Numbered from the stretch's first letter, positions 33,582 to 42,162 are shown. The stretch: DNA of 64,000 nt from Nocardiopsis endophytica (GCF_027706725.1 NZ_JAQFWQ010000023.1:1-64000), one strand, 5' to 3'. A program made the numbers and translations. The notes: generated by a model not told the origin, from the sequence alone.

Positions 33582-33821
33582 TCACTGCCCGCTGGACGCC
33601 TCCAGCGTGTAGTCGAGGTCGGGGCGGATCTCGAAGCCGGCCAGGCGGGCGGCCATCTTCAGTGGCTCGCCCTCCAGGTCGTAGACGAACAACAGGTCCT
33701 CGTCGCCCTCGGTGTCGAGGTACGGGGCCAGCGTGCGCGCCGAATCCTCGTCGATGGGCGTGCTCCACACCTGCCATTCCGTCTCGCGGTCGTAGCCGCA
33801 GATCTCACGTACCAGGTGCAT
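33582..33821 (-). CDS. Candidate immunity protein for the E3-type toxin
   Basis: A 79-residue acidic protein directly downstream of the colicin E3-like toxin gene on the same strand (47-bp gap). It reads MHLVREICGYDRETEWQVWS, then a D/E-rich alternating stretch (EDSARTLAPYLDTEGDED, LLFVYDLEGEP), ending in a short strand and tail. No signal peptide, as expected for a cytoplasmic inhibitor. It does not visibly match the ImmE3 sequence, so the assignment rests on position, size and charge. ATG 33821 has AAGGA six bases upstream. Confidence 0.65.
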   Translation of the reverse strand: MHLVREICGYDRETEWQVWSTPIDEDSARTLAPYLDTEGDEDLLFVYDLEGEPLKMAARLAGFEIRPDLDYTLEASSGQ

Positions 33822-33868
33822 TCCGGTTCCTTCGCAAGGCGCTGTGCTGCACGGGCTGAGCCGCACGG

Positions 33869-35062
33869 TCACGGTTCGACCGAGCGGGTCGAGTCGGGGG
33901 GCTTGGTCTGCTCACCGGTCGTGGCGTCGTACTCGCCCTGGTGCTTCCCGCGCTTGTTGTACTTCTCGACGGTGCCGTGCTGGTAGTCCCATTCGTAGAT
34001 GTTCCCCTTGTCGTCCTTCCAGCGGGCGCGCTTCTTGCCGCCGCCCTGGACCGAGGTCTTCGCCTTGGCCTTCTTCGCGTTGGGGAACGCCGACAGGGAC
34101 GAAGGGGCCGGGTGGAAGCTGCAGGCCGACGGCTTCTTGTCCTTCTTGCCGGCGGGGACGAAGAATCCCGCCTCGGCGACGGGAGCGGACCCCGACCGGG
34201 GGAGGGGAGCCGGAGAAGGGTCGATCGGAACGAGTCCGGTCGCCGGGGTGCCGTCGGCGGGCTGCTCCGCCGCGGGTTCGAGGACCAGGGTTCCGCCGAC
34301 CACCGTGGCGGTGACCGGGTGGAGGCGGCCGCTGGTCGCGCCGTCCACGGCCGCGTCGGCCAGCTCCTCGCAGGCGCTGTACGCGTCGTCGTACTTGCGC
34401 TGAGCCTCGGCGACCTTGGCCTTGCGCGTGTTCTTGAGCTTCTTGGCCTTGCGCCAGCGGTTCCAGAGCTTGGTGATCTTGGGGATGTTCTTGACCAGCT
34501 TGGCGCCCTTGCCCCAGGGGGAGAAGCCGACGACCGTCCACAGGCAGGCCACGAGGTCGCCCTCGGTCAGGCAGGCCTTGGCATCGTTGTAGCCGATGAT
34601 GTCGGCGACGACGTCGAGGAGCTCGTCCCAGGGGTCGTCGACGTCCGCCAGTTCCTGCTCGGCGTCGTCCAGTTCCTGTTCGGCGTCGTACAGCGCCTCC
34701 GCGAGCGCGGGGTCCCAGCCGTCCTCCTCGTCTGCGGAGCCCTCCTCGTCGCCTCCGGACTCCTCCTCGCCGTCAGAGCCTTCTTCGTCTCCGGAGCCCT
34801 CGTCGTCCGCCGAGCCGTCGTCCGCCGAGCCGTCGTCGCTCCCGTCGGCCGACCCCTCGCCGCCGGAGCCCGGTCCGCCGCCGAACTGTTCGCAGTCCTG
34901 GCGTTCGGGGTCGATGCGGCACAGGGCGGCGATGTAGAACTCCTGGGTGCGCGTGGGAAGCCCGAACGCGAACACGGCCACGACGATCGTGGCGACGAGC
35001 AGGATCAGTGCGCCGTACTCGACCTTGAAGCCGCCGTGGTCGGCTCTCCACACCCAACGCAT
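33869..35062 (-). CDS. Flp-leader polymorphic toxin with colicin E3-type 16S rRNase domain
   Basis: A 397-residue toxin. N-terminus: RWVWRADHG-GFKVEYGALILL, a class III prepilin-like site with E at +5, and one helix (about 16-35). Then an Asp/Glu/Gly/Ser-rich linker (60-115), a coiled segment with DAEQELDDAEQELAD, a pretoxin helix region (CLTEGDLVACLWTVVGFSPWGKG, about 164-186) and a Lys-rich stretch. The last 57 residues match the colicin E3 ribonuclease, with D359, H362, E366 and R393 at the catalytic positions. It should cut 16S rRNA in the decoding site of target cells. Trunk shared with 54183 and 57889. ATG 35062. Confidence 0.87.
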   Translation of the reverse strand: MRWVWRADHGGFKVEYGALILLVATIVVAVFAFGLPTRTQEFYIAALCRIDPERQDCEQFGGGPGSGGEGSADGSDDGSADDGSADDEGSGDEEGSDGEEESGGDEEGSADEEDGWDPALAEALYDAEQELDDAEQELADVDDPWDELLDVVADIIGYNDAKACLTEGDLVACLWTVVGFSPWGKGAKLVKNIPKITKLWNRWRKAKKLKNTRKAKVAEAQRKYDDAYSACEELADAAVDGATSGRLHPVTATVVGGTLVLEPAAEQPADGTPATGLVPIDPSPAPLPRSGSAPVAEAGFFVPAGKKDKKPSACSFHPAPSSLSAFPNAKKAKAKTSVQGGGKKRARWKDDKGNIYEWDYQHGTVEKYNKRGKHQGEYDATTGEQTKPPDSTRSVEP

Positions 35063-35148
35063 GTTCTGTGATCCCCCGCGATTGCCGTCTCCGGATGCGC
35101 CCCTGTGCACGGGGCGCCGAAGCGGAACAGCAGCCTAGGGAGGGGGAT

Positions 35149-35199
35149 GGGCCCGAGAACAGTGTCCCCAGGCCCAAAATGCGAGGTTGTGGGCCCAAA
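35149..35199 (-). promoter_or_regulatory. Triple GGGCCC-box cluster upstream of the E3 toxin
   Basis: Three boxes start at 35149 (GGGCCC), 35170 (AGGCCC) and 35191 (GGGCCC), exactly 21 bp apart, about 90-135 bp before the toxin start. On the coding strand the outer two read TTTGGGCC. The 11 bases ACAGTGTCCCC (35159-35169) next to the middle box recur at 59602-59612 upstream of the HINT toxin. Confidence 0.65.
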
Positions 35200-35220
35200 T
35201 CGGTGCCCGTGTCGCTTTCC

Positions 35221-36204
35221 TCAAAGACGCGCGAGGCCGGCACCGCCCCGGGCGTCGGGCCGGGAGCCGGACGACCGCCGGGAGCGCACGGCCTGGACCA
35301 CGGCGCCTGCGCCGACCAGGGCCAGCATCGCCGCCCCCATCGCGTACCAGAGCGGCATCGGCAGCGCCGAGGCCTCCGCGATCCCCGAACCGGCGTCGCC
35401 GAAGACGATGGGCCATGCGCTGGCCACGTTGATCGAGCCGTGTCCGACGACGGCCGGCCACACCGACCCGGAGGCCAGCCGGAGCCACCCGATGATCACG
35501 CCCAGGAGCACGCCCCACGCGGTCATCATGGCCACCCCCAGCAGGTCGGTCCGCCCGAGGTTGTAGCCCAGCAGGACGGCGGGCGCGTGCCAGGCGCCCC
35601 AGACGGCGCCGTGCAGCATCAGCGCGGGCCACGTCCCCATCGGCAGCAGGGCGGGGAGCAGGTACCCGCGCCACCCCCACTCCTCGCCGAGCAGCGCGGG
35701 CACGCTCAGCAGCAGGCCGCCGAGCTGGAGCGCGCCGAACAGGGCCAGCGCGCCCCAGGGCGCCCCGCTTCCGTCCGGGTCGACCAGGCCCATGGGCCCG
35801 GCGAGCTCGCGGAAGCCGGAGAAGTCGGCCAGGTCGAGGCGGAAGCCGCCGGCCGCGGCCGCCAGCAGGAGCCCGCCGCCCGTGACGGGCACCGCCACCA
35901 GCAGGCCGTAGAGGCAGTAGCGCAGGATGCGCCCGGCCGGGCGGAAGGGGACGAGCGCGCTGACGCGCAGGATGTCCCGGCGGTGCCCGGTCGCCACCAG
36001 GACGATGACCGCGGCCAGGGCCGGGGTGAGCATCATGGCCTGGAGGATCAGGCGCTGGTGCGGGTGGTCCAGGCCCTGGCCGCTGAACCACATGGGCGAG
36101 GCGACCGCCCAGGCCAGCGCGTAGGACAGCACGCAGAAGGAGACGACGGCGAACGGGGACCGGGGCAGGCCCGCGGGAGGCGGGCCGGAGTGCGGTGCGG
36201 ACAT
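35221..36204 (-). CDS. CPBP-family intramembrane protease
   Basis: A 327-residue integral membrane protein with about eight helices. The CPBP (CAAX protease and bacteriocin-processing) signatures are present: E174-E175-W-G-W-R179 in EEWGWRGYLL, H206 in WGAWHAP and H255-G-S-I-N259. These make a glutamate/histidine metal site inside the membrane. Relatives cleave membrane peptides and some give bacteriocin self-immunity, which is interesting next to a toxin locus, but a link is only inferred. AGGAGG five bases before ATG 36204 fixes the start. It ends 20 bp before the box cluster of the E3 toxin. Confidence 0.85.
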   Translation of the reverse strand: MSAPHSGPPPAGLPRSPFAVVSFCVLSYALAWAVASPMWFSGQGLDHPHQRLILQAMMLTPALAAVIVLVATGHRRDILRVSALVPFRPAGRILRYCLYGLLVAVPVTGGGLLLAAAAGGFRLDLADFSGFRELAGPMGLVDPDGSGAPWGALALFGALQLGGLLLSVPALLGEEWGWRGYLLPALLPMGTWPALMLHGAVWGAWHAPAVLLGYNLGRTDLLGVAMMTAWGVLLGVIIGWLRLASGSVWPAVVGHGSINVASAWPIVFGDAGSGIAEASALPMPLWYAMGAAMLALVGAGAVVQAVRSRRSSGSRPDARGGAGLARL

Positions 36205-36303
36205 GGTGTCCTCCTGGTTTCGAGGATCGGCGGCGCCGGAGGCGATGCCGTGGGTGGTGGCGGGATCGGCGGTGCACGGTCGGTTTCGGGCAGGGGAGGG
36301 GGA

Positions 36304-36328
36304 CCCCGCGGCGGCGTGCGCCGCGGGG
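36304..36328 (-). terminator. Terminator of the GntR/DUF5808 operon
   Basis: A perfect 10-bp stem CCCCGCGGCG with a 5-base loop, 30 bp downstream of the minus-strand stop at 36357. Confidence 0.75.
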
Positions 36329-36356
36329 CTGGGGATTCAGGGGAGGGCGGGGGCCT

Positions 36357-37538
36357 CTACTCGGCCCCGGGCTCGAACTTCCAGCCGTAGAAGTCGGAGC
36401 CGCCGAGGTCCACGACGCCCAGCAGACCCAGGGTGAGCGGGACCGCGACCGCCAGGGCGACGGCGCCCAGGACGGCCCACGCGGCCGGGTGGCCCAGGTT
36501 CACCGTCCACCCGAAGCCGCCCGCTCGTTTCGGCACCAGCAGGCCGGGGGCGCGGCGGTTGACGTAGACGAGGCCGCCCAGGTGCCAGAAGCGGTCGTCG
36601 TCCTGCTGCACGAGGCCGGTCCCGGCGCCGTCGCGGGCGTCGGCGCGCAGCCGCCACCCGCCCTGGCCGATGCGGACGGCGACCCCGAGCGGGACCAGGC
36701 CGGACAGCAGCGTCGGCACGGCCACCAGCGCGGCGGCGGCCGGCCCCGCCCCGGCCATCGTTCCGGTCCAGAACAGCAGCGCCAGGCCGCCGAGCGCCAC
36801 GGCGGACAGCAGCGCCGCCACGAGCACGCTCCGGGCCCAGATCCGCAGGAAGCGGCGGTGGCGGTCGGCGTTCTCCCGGGGGCGGGAGGCGTCGCCGTCG
36901 GGTCGGGCGCGCAGGGTCAGGCGGAGCAGGAGGAGCAGCACGGCGACCATCACCGCCTGGAAGAACACGGGCGCGAACGCGATCACCGGCGTCGTGGCCG
37001 CCGTCGTGTACTCGACGTCCTCGCCCCGGTACACCACCGCGGTGACCAGGCGGTCGGGCAGGCCGGGGTAGAGCACGGCGCCGACGGCCGCGGTTGCGGC
37101 CGTGACCAGCAGTGAAGGCAGCGCGCCCAGCCACGGGAAGGGGAGCGGCGCGGTGCGCAGCGAGGTGTCGGCGGCGACGCCCTGGCGCAGGCCCGCGTAC
37201 CAGTCGCCCTGGGCCTTCGCCCTGCGCACGGCGCGGTGGGCCCGCGCGTAGCAGGCGGCGAGCCCGGCGGCGAGGAGCGCGCCGGCCGTTCCCGTCGCGG
37301 CCCCGGCCGGCAGCACCGGCCACAGCAGGAGGCTCGCGACGGCCGCGAGGGCGCCGGTGGCCAGGACCGAGAGCACGAAGGCGCGGGTGGCGGCGGCGAC
37401 CTCGGGGGCGCCGACCCGTTCGGGCGGGACGCGGACGCCGAAGGGGACGGTGTCGCGGGAGATCCGCGGGAGCAGGCCGACGGCGGCCACCGCCACGGCG
37501 ATGGCGGTCAGGTGGATGAGGAGCGCTGCGTCGGTCAT
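36357..37538 (-). CDS. DUF1648/DUF5808-type membrane protein
   Basis: A 393-residue protein with about nine membrane helices. The C-terminal segment DDRFWHLGGLVYVNRRAPGL, then VPKRAGGFGWTVNLGHPAAW is the DUF5808 signature; the middle resembles SdpI/DUF1648 membrane proteins. Its ATG overlaps the stop of the upstream GntR gene (ATGA), so the two are co-translated. Such pairs act as a regulator with a membrane partner, often in envelope-stress or antibiotic response; substrate unknown. Confidence 0.8.
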   Translation of the reverse strand: MTDAALLIHLTAIAVAVAAVGLLPRISRDTVPFGVRVPPERVGAPEVAAATRAFVLSVLATGALAAVASLLLWPVLPAGAATGTAGALLAAGLAACYARAHRAVRRAKAQGDWYAGLRQGVAADTSLRTAPLPFPWLGALPSLLVTAATAAVGAVLYPGLPDRLVTAVVYRGEDVEYTTAATTPVIAFAPVFFQAVMVAVLLLLLRLTLRARPDGDASRPRENADRHRRFLRIWARSVLVAALLSAVALGGLALLFWTGTMAGAGPAAAALVAVPTLLSGLVPLGVAVRIGQGGWRLRADARDGAGTGLVQQDDDRFWHLGGLVYVNRRAPGLLVPKRAGGFGWTVNLGHPAAWAVLGAVALAVAVPLTLGLLGVVDLGGSDFYGWKFEPGAE

Positions 37539-37969
37539 GTCCTCTGTCCCTCCCTTTCTTCCTCTTCCGGGCTCCCGGGGCCGCCCGGTGCGGCGAGCCC
37601 CGAGAGCTGGTGGCGGCTCCGCTCGACGATCTCGTCGGGGGCGACGCCCTGGGCGATGGCCTCGGCGAGGAGGACCCCCAGGCGCGCCTCCCAGCCGGGG
37701 AAGAACGCCGGATCCGGCGTGCCCGACGAGGGGTCGCGCAGGATGACGGCCCCGGTCTTGCGGCTGAGGCGCAGGAGCCCCTCGCGGCGGAGCAGGTCGT
37801 AGGCCTTGTTGACGGTGTGGAAGTTGACGCCCAGGTCGGCCCCGAGCTGTCGGGTCGTCGGCAGCGGGCTCCCCTCGCGGAGCTCCCCGGACGCGATCGC
37901 CTGCACGATCCGGTCGCGGATCTGCTGGTAGATCGGCACGTCGCTGTCGAGGTTGATGGCCAGGATCAT
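37535..37969 (-). CDS. GntR-family transcriptional regulator (YtrA type)
   Basis: A 144-residue repressor-like protein. Residues 9-77 are a GntR winged helix (DVPIYQQIRDRIVQAIASGE, GSPLPTTRQLGADLGVNFHT, AYDLLRREGLL), followed by a short helical dimerisation tail of about 65 residues, the size expected for the YtrA subgroup. It lacks a large ligand domain. It probably controls its own operon through the direct repeat at 38086-38100. Confidence 0.88.
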   Translation of the reverse strand: MILAINLDSDVPIYQQIRDRIVQAIASGELREGSPLPTTRQLGADLGVNFHTVNKAYDLLRREGLLRLSRKTGAVILRDPSSGTPDPAFFPGWEARLGVLLAEAIAQGVAPDEIVERSRHQLSGLAAPGGPGSPEEEEREGQRT

Positions 37970-38081
37970 CCGTTTCCCCCTGCTACACCTGCTTCGGGAC
38001 CGTCACGATCCCACCACAGGCGGGGGTCGGCCCCGGCCCGGCGGGCGCTCATGGCGCACGGCGTCTCGTTGTCATGTCTTT

Positions 38082-38110
38082 AATATAGAACGACTAGAAC
38101 AAACCGGCAA
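38082..38110 (-). promoter_or_regulatory. GntR operon promoter with operator-like repeat in the spacer
   Basis: On the minus strand: -35 TTGCCG (38105-38110), a 17-base spacer and -10 TATATT (38082-38087). In the spacer lie two TAGAAC direct repeats (plus strand 38086-38091 and 38095-38100), 9 bp apart, fitting repressor binding over the promoter. The region is strikingly AT-rich for this genome. Confidence 0.6.
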
Positions 38111-38141
38111 GAGGGGATCGGAAGCCCCTCCCGGGCAGAGG

Positions 38142-38492
38142 TCAGCCCACGTGGGTGAACCAGCAGATGTCCAGGGCGTCCGCGGAGTCGGTCAGCCCTT
38201 CCAGGGCGAGGCGGATCCGCGCCAGGGCGGCGTCCTTGGGCAGGTCCCAGACGGCATAGGGCGGGTCGTCGGTGGCGAGGAGGTCGATGGGGCGGACACC
38301 GGCGTCGTACAGGTCGGAGATGAGCCGCACGGTGATGTCGATGGAGCGGTCCTCCCGGCCGGGGAGCAGGGTGCCCTCGGCCCCGCTCTGGACGGGGTGG
38401 AAGGGGACCCAGTCCTCCTTCGCGTAGGAGATGAGATAGTCCAGCTCTTCGCGGTACTTCGAGGCGTCGATGTGTATGTCGTCGTCGGTCAC
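38142..38492 (-). CDS. Small acidic protein, possibly immunity-type, unknown
   Basis: A 116-residue soluble protein starting at GTG 38492. Sequence features are IHIDASKYREELDYLISYAK, SIDITVRLISDLYDAGVRPI and DAALARIRLALEGLTD, an alpha/beta acidic protein reminiscent of single-domain immunity proteins, but I cannot name a family. It lies between the GntR promoter and a divergent small gene. Confidence 0.6.
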   Translation of the reverse strand: MTDDDIHIDASKYREELDYLISYAKEDWVPFHPVQSGAEGTLLPGREDRSIDITVRLISDLYDAGVRPIDLLATDDPPYAVWDLPKDAALARIRLALEGLTDSADALDICWFTHVG

Positions 38493-38530
38493 GGCCCGAA
38501 CCTACGGGCGGGGCGGCCAGGGAGGAGACC

Positions 38531-38998
38531 ATGAGCTGGACAGGCGTGTGGGCGGTGGGGGCCGTCCCGTGGGTGAGGGTTGCGGAATACGCGGGAGATG
38601 GCTCACCGGCTTCCGGCGCGCCCGTCGACCGCGCCGAGGCGCTGCTGGACCTGATGGGATCGGATACGGCCGCTACGGCCCCGTTCGTGGCCACCGCGCG
38701 CAAGGCGGACCCGGCGGCGGCGATGGTCCCGGCGCTCGCCGACATCCTCCCGGGATTCGGGGGCGACTTCGTCGTCTCTCCGGCGGAGGTCCCCGGGATC
38801 GTGGCCGCACTGCGGGCGGTGGCCTCCCCGGGATCCGAGGAGCGGGAGCGCCTGTGCGCGGAGGCGGGGGCCTGGATGAGGGCCCACGGCGACGAGCCGG
38901 ACTTCCGGCCTGAGGAGGTCGTGGACGGCCTGATCGCCGTCATGGAGGCCGCGGCCGGGTGCGGGCAGGCCGTGGCGGGGGTGAGCCTGCGCTACTGA
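38531..38998 (+). CDS. Hypothetical protein of 155 residues
   Basis: A soluble, mostly helical protein: SWTGVWAVGAVPWVRVAEYA, RAEALLDLMGSDTAATAPFV, MVPALADILPGFGGDFVVSP, and a helical C-terminus. No family recognised. GGAGGAG five bases before ATG 38531 fixes the start. It ends 15 bp from the convergent DUF3592 gene at 39014. Confidence 0.6.
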   Translation: MSWTGVWAVGAVPWVRVAEYAGDGSPASGAPVDRAEALLDLMGSDTAATAPFVATARKADPAAAMVPALADILPGFGGDFVVSPAEVPGIVAALRAVASPGSEERERLCAEAGAWMRAHGDEPDFRPEEVVDGLIAVMEAAAGCGQAVAGVSLRY

Positions 38999-39013
38999 AC
39001 CGGCGGCGCGGCC

Positions 39014-39901
39014 TCACATGTACAGCATCATCACCACGCCCGCGGCCATGAACACGACGCCGATGACGAGGCTGAACACCGGGACCCTGGTCGCGAAGGC
39101 GCTTCGTCCCACCGCGATCTCCGTCGGATCGGACGGGTCGTAGACGATGTCGACCTGCCGACCAGGCGTGTAGCGGGTCCGGCTCGTCGCCATGGGCGCC
39201 CGGCGGTGGACCTGGCGGCCGTCGGGGAGCGGGAAGAGCACCGTGTACGGGTACACCTCGACCGTCCGACTGTCGCTCACGGAACCCCGGCTTCTCCACT
39301 CCTCCCACGAGTGGGTCACCGTGCCCACGGTGTGCGCGGGGTTCCTGCGCAGCCCTCTCTGGTCCGTCCAGGTCCACACCGTCATCACGCAGGAGAACAG
39401 CCCCATCAGCATGAACAGGCCGGCGAACATGACGCCGAGCCGGTCGTTGAACAGGAACATGACGGTCGCCCCCACGAACATCGTCGTGAACAGCGCGTTC
39501 AGCACCACACCCCGCAGCGGCCCCTCCTTCTTGGGAGCCGGCGCCCCCGCGACCGGGTGCAGGTACGGGTTGTCCACGATCTCCGCGTTCTCCGGGTCGT
39601 CGGGATCGAACAGCACCGTCACCCGCCACCCCTGCACGGGGACGATCCCACCGAACCCGCGGGCGAACTCCCGGACGTACTCCTGCCCCGCCGGGGTCGA
39701 GAACTTGAGCCGCACCCCGTGCTCGGTCCGCTTCGGCGGCGCGAGCGGGGCCACCTCGACGACCTCCGCCTCCGCGCGCACGCCCTTGACGTTCCTCGTG
39801 CGCCGCCGCAGATACGCGCGGGTGAACATGAACAACCGGTACAGGGAGACCGCCCCGACGACAACGGCGAAGATGAGTGCGGGCACCGAGACGTCAAGCA
39901 C
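39014..39901 (-). CDS. DUF3592-family membrane protein, copy 4
   Basis: A 295-residue protein with the same plan as the three tandem copies at 4-7 kb: N-terminal helix, first module (VLFDPDDPENAEIVDNPYLH), two central helices, second module (VTHSWEE, IVYDPSDPTEIAVG) and a C-terminal helix. It is closest in these motifs to copy 1. AGGAGG eight bases before GTG 39901 supports the start. Function unknown. Confidence 0.8.
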   Translation of the reverse strand: MLDVSVPALIFAVVVGAVSLYRLFMFTRAYLRRRTRNVKGVRAEAEVVEVAPLAPPKRTEHGVRLKFSTPAGQEYVREFARGFGGIVPVQGWRVTVLFDPDDPENAEIVDNPYLHPVAGAPAPKKEGPLRGVVLNALFTTMFVGATVMFLFNDRLGVMFAGLFMLMGLFSCVMTVWTWTDQRGLRRNPAHTVGTVTHSWEEWRSRGSVSDSRTVEVYPYTVLFPLPDGRQVHRRAPMATSRTRYTPGRQVDIVYDPSDPTEIAVGRSAFATRVPVFSLVIGVVFMAAGVVMMLYM

Positions 39902-40031
39902 AGGCCGTTCCTCCTGGGCAGCGGGCGGGATGGGGACGGAGCGGCTGTCGGCGGACTCTCAGGGGGTCGGCCGATCCTAGCGACCGACGCCGTCCGGCCG
40001 GAACGGGTGACCCCCTGACCACGTGCGGCCA

Positions 40032-40054
40032 ACCCCGCTGCCGCCCGGCGGGGT
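40032..40054 (-). terminator. Terminator of the DUF1152 gene
   Basis: A 7-bp GC stem ACCCCGC/GCGGGGT with a 9-base loop, at the minus-strand stop at 40054. Confidence 0.5.
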
Positions 40055-41010
40055 CAGTGGGGGAACGGACGCGAGGGGCGGTGGCCGTCGAGCATGAACA
40101 GGTGCGCCTCCACCGCCGCCTGGACCTCCCGGAAGCTCTCGGTCGCCGCCACCCTGTCCAGGTACAGGCAATGTCCGGCGACGGCCGGCAGGTCGAAGGC
40201 GAAGTAGATCCCCATCAGCGGGTTGATGAACAGCTCTCCGCCCGCGGTCCTGTGTGTGAACCTCACGTCCCCGAACTCGCCGCGCACCGCCGCCGCGATC
40301 GACCCGTTCACGATGCTCGGCCTCCGCGGCGTCTCCTCCTGGGCGTGCTCCACCGCCTCCAGGAAGGCCACGCCCTCGTCGCTGCCCTTCGGAACCGAGA
40401 ACGCCCCCAGATACCCGCCCGCCCTTTCCAGGGCCGCGACGTTCTCCAGGAACAGCGCGTGCGAGACCCCGTGGTAGGCGTCCACGCCGAACCCGATGCA
40501 GCACACCAGGCGGACCGGAACCTCGTCCAGCCCCGCAAGTGCGGCCAGACTGGAGATGTCCTCCTCAGGTGTGCCGAGCCCGGCCTCGTCTCCCCGCATG
40601 AGGATGTCGGTGCCGCCGTCGACCAGCACCACGGCGTCGACCTCCAGGGCCTGCACCAGTGCGAGGTAGGCCTCCCGCAGGGGGCGTGCCCCCGTCCGCC
40701 GGAACGCGTGCACGGCCGGCGGCAGTCCACGCGAATCGAGCCACCGCGCCAGGGTCCGTTCAGGGAAGTAGTCCGCGGCTCCGGGCGAGTCCGGGCCGAC
40801 CTCGGCGACGTCGGGAGCGACCCACGCCAGGTCGGGTTCGAGCCGGCTGAAGCTCAGATTCGCCAAGTGGACTTGCCGCCTCTCGGCCCGCATCGCGAGG
40901 GCGAGGGGCAGCCCGGCATAGACGTCGAAGCCGCCGCCGGCCCCCGCGATGAGCACCGACCGTGCCCCGGCCAGCCGGGCGAACAAGGGGTTCTCGCGCA
41001 GTGTGGTCAT
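40054..41010 (-). CDS. DUF1152-family protein
   Basis: A 318-residue cytoplasmic protein. The DUF1152 opening is unmistakable: RLAGARSVLIAGAGGGFDVY, AGLPLALAM, VHLANLSF, then YFPERTLARWL, VVLVDGGTDILMRGDE (acidic site), CIGFGVDAYHGVSH and a C-terminal FAFDLPAVAGHCLY. The Gly-rich start looks like a nucleotide-binding loop; biochemical role unknown. ATG 41010 is chosen because the domain starts there; AGGA lies nine bases upstream. Divergent from the gene at 41091 across 80 bp. Confidence 0.82.
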   Translation of the reverse strand: MTTLRENPLFARLAGARSVLIAGAGGGFDVYAGLPLALAMRAERRQVHLANLSFSRLEPDLAWVAPDVAEVGPDSPGAADYFPERTLARWLDSRGLPPAVHAFRRTGARPLREAYLALVQALEVDAVVLVDGGTDILMRGDEAGLGTPEEDISSLAALAGLDEVPVRLVCCIGFGVDAYHGVSHALFLENVAALERAGGYLGAFSVPKGSDEGVAFLEAVEHAQEETPRRPSIVNGSIAAAVRGEFGDVRFTHRTAGGELFINPLMGIYFAFDLPAVAGHCLYLDRVAATESFREVQAAVEAHLFMLDGHRPSRPFPH

Positions 41011-41090
41011 GGCCCCGGATCCTAGGATCACGCGTCGGGCGATGCGGGGGCGCTCACTCCTTGCCGTAGTGATCAGGGCATCGTGGTCGC

Positions 41091-41642
41091 ATGACCGACG
41101 AGTCCTGGCCACACGGGCGCGACCCGCGGCAGGTCCTCGATGACCTCGGGACATGGGCCCTGACCAACGATGAGCTGCTGGTCGTGATCACCTATGCCAA
41201 GATCCGCCTCGCCCACGGGGCAGAGGTGGAGCGGCGCGCGGCCTGGGCGGAAGTGGCGCTGGCCGCCAGTGATCGCTTCCTGTTCCATGCTGATCCGCGT
41301 AACGACCGCCTGAAGCGGGCGACCGAGAAATGCGGTATCCATCTCTCGGTGAGGCGCAAATGCCCGGAGGATTGTGGAGGGGATCTCGGGCTCCCCTCCA
41401 CCATGGCCGACATCGCCCTGCGCGAGCTGCCCGACGACCTGTCCGAGGTGGAACGGGACTGCGCCCGCTGGCGGCAGGATCCAAGGGCCACGATCGCTGA
41501 GCGTGGGATCGAGAGGATCGCCCTCTTGAGGAACTACAAGAACCTCCTTTCCAGGGTTCTGGAAGTCCCCTTGCAGGAGTATCCCGACTGGGCACGGGAC
41601 CGGATCGCGCGCTGGGCGACACTCCACCGGCGACTTCCGTGA
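41091..41642 (+). CDS. Hypothetical protein, first gene of an immunity-type cluster
   Basis: A 183-residue soluble protein, mainly helical, with TWALTNDELLVVITYAKIRL, a CGIHLSVRRKCPEDCGG segment with three Cys, and a C-terminal WARDRIARWATLHRRLP. No family recognised. It precedes an Imm7 gene, with a possible GTGA overlap, and no toxin gene is adjacent. Confidence 0.6.
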   Translation: MTDESWPHGRDPRQVLDDLGTWALTNDELLVVITYAKIRLAHGAEVERRAAWAEVALAASDRFLFHADPRNDRLKRATEKCGIHLSVRRKCPEDCGGDLGLPSTMADIALRELPDDLSEVERDCARWRQDPRATIAERGIERIALLRNYKNLLSRVLEVPLQEYPDWARDRIARWATLHRRLP

Positions 41643-41683
41643 CCACCGAGGACGGTTCCGCGCAAGGACGGGGGACAGAGGGC

Positions 41684-42088
41684 ATGTTCGAGTTCCATGG
41701 CTGGCTGGCGATTCAGGGGTCGGCCGCACGCGAGGACGACGAGCCGGACCAGGATGTCCTTCGCCGCTTGGTGGAGTCCGCATCCGGGGGGTCGTCCCTC
41801 GTCGACCTCAGGTGGATCAACGGGGAACTGTTCCTCCATGTGGGCGGCCTGCTCAACCGGCGCTCCTCCGAGGCCGACGAGGTCGTCGACCTGTTCGAAC
41901 GCATCGGATCCGTCGCCCTCGGCTCCTACGGGGTGCTGTACTACCGCGACGATGAGAAGCCCGGGAACGACGGGAACGCCTTCCACGTACTCGCCATGAG
42001 ACGCGGGCAGGTGACAGAGGAGCCCGACGGCCACCTGTCCCCGGTCATCCCGCGCTTGGAGGACCCCTACTCCCCGGAAGACGACTGA
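41684..42088 (+). CDS. Imm7-family immunity protein
   Basis: A 134-residue protein beginning MFEFHGWLAI, the diagnostic opening of the Imm7 family of contact-dependent toxin immunities, followed by VDLRWINGELFLHVGGLLNR, a helix with EVVDLFERIG, GSYGVLYYRDDE and a C-terminal LSPVIPRLEDPYSPE. It should neutralise a specific toxin in the cytoplasm; none is adjacent. The frame also allows GTG 41639 overlapping the previous stop (GTGA), but family members start at the methionine used here. Confidence 0.78.
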   Translation: MFEFHGWLAIQGSAAREDDEPDQDVLRRLVESASGGSSLVDLRWINGELFLHVGGLLNRRSSEADEVVDLFERIGSVALGSYGVLYYRDDEKPGNDGNAFHVLAMRRGQVTEEPDGHLSPVIPRLEDPYSPEDD

Positions 42089-42162
42089 CCCGGCCCGCGT
42101 AATGGACCAGGAGATCCGGCCACCATTGGGAACGAGAAACGAACACGGCCCTGGGAGTACCG

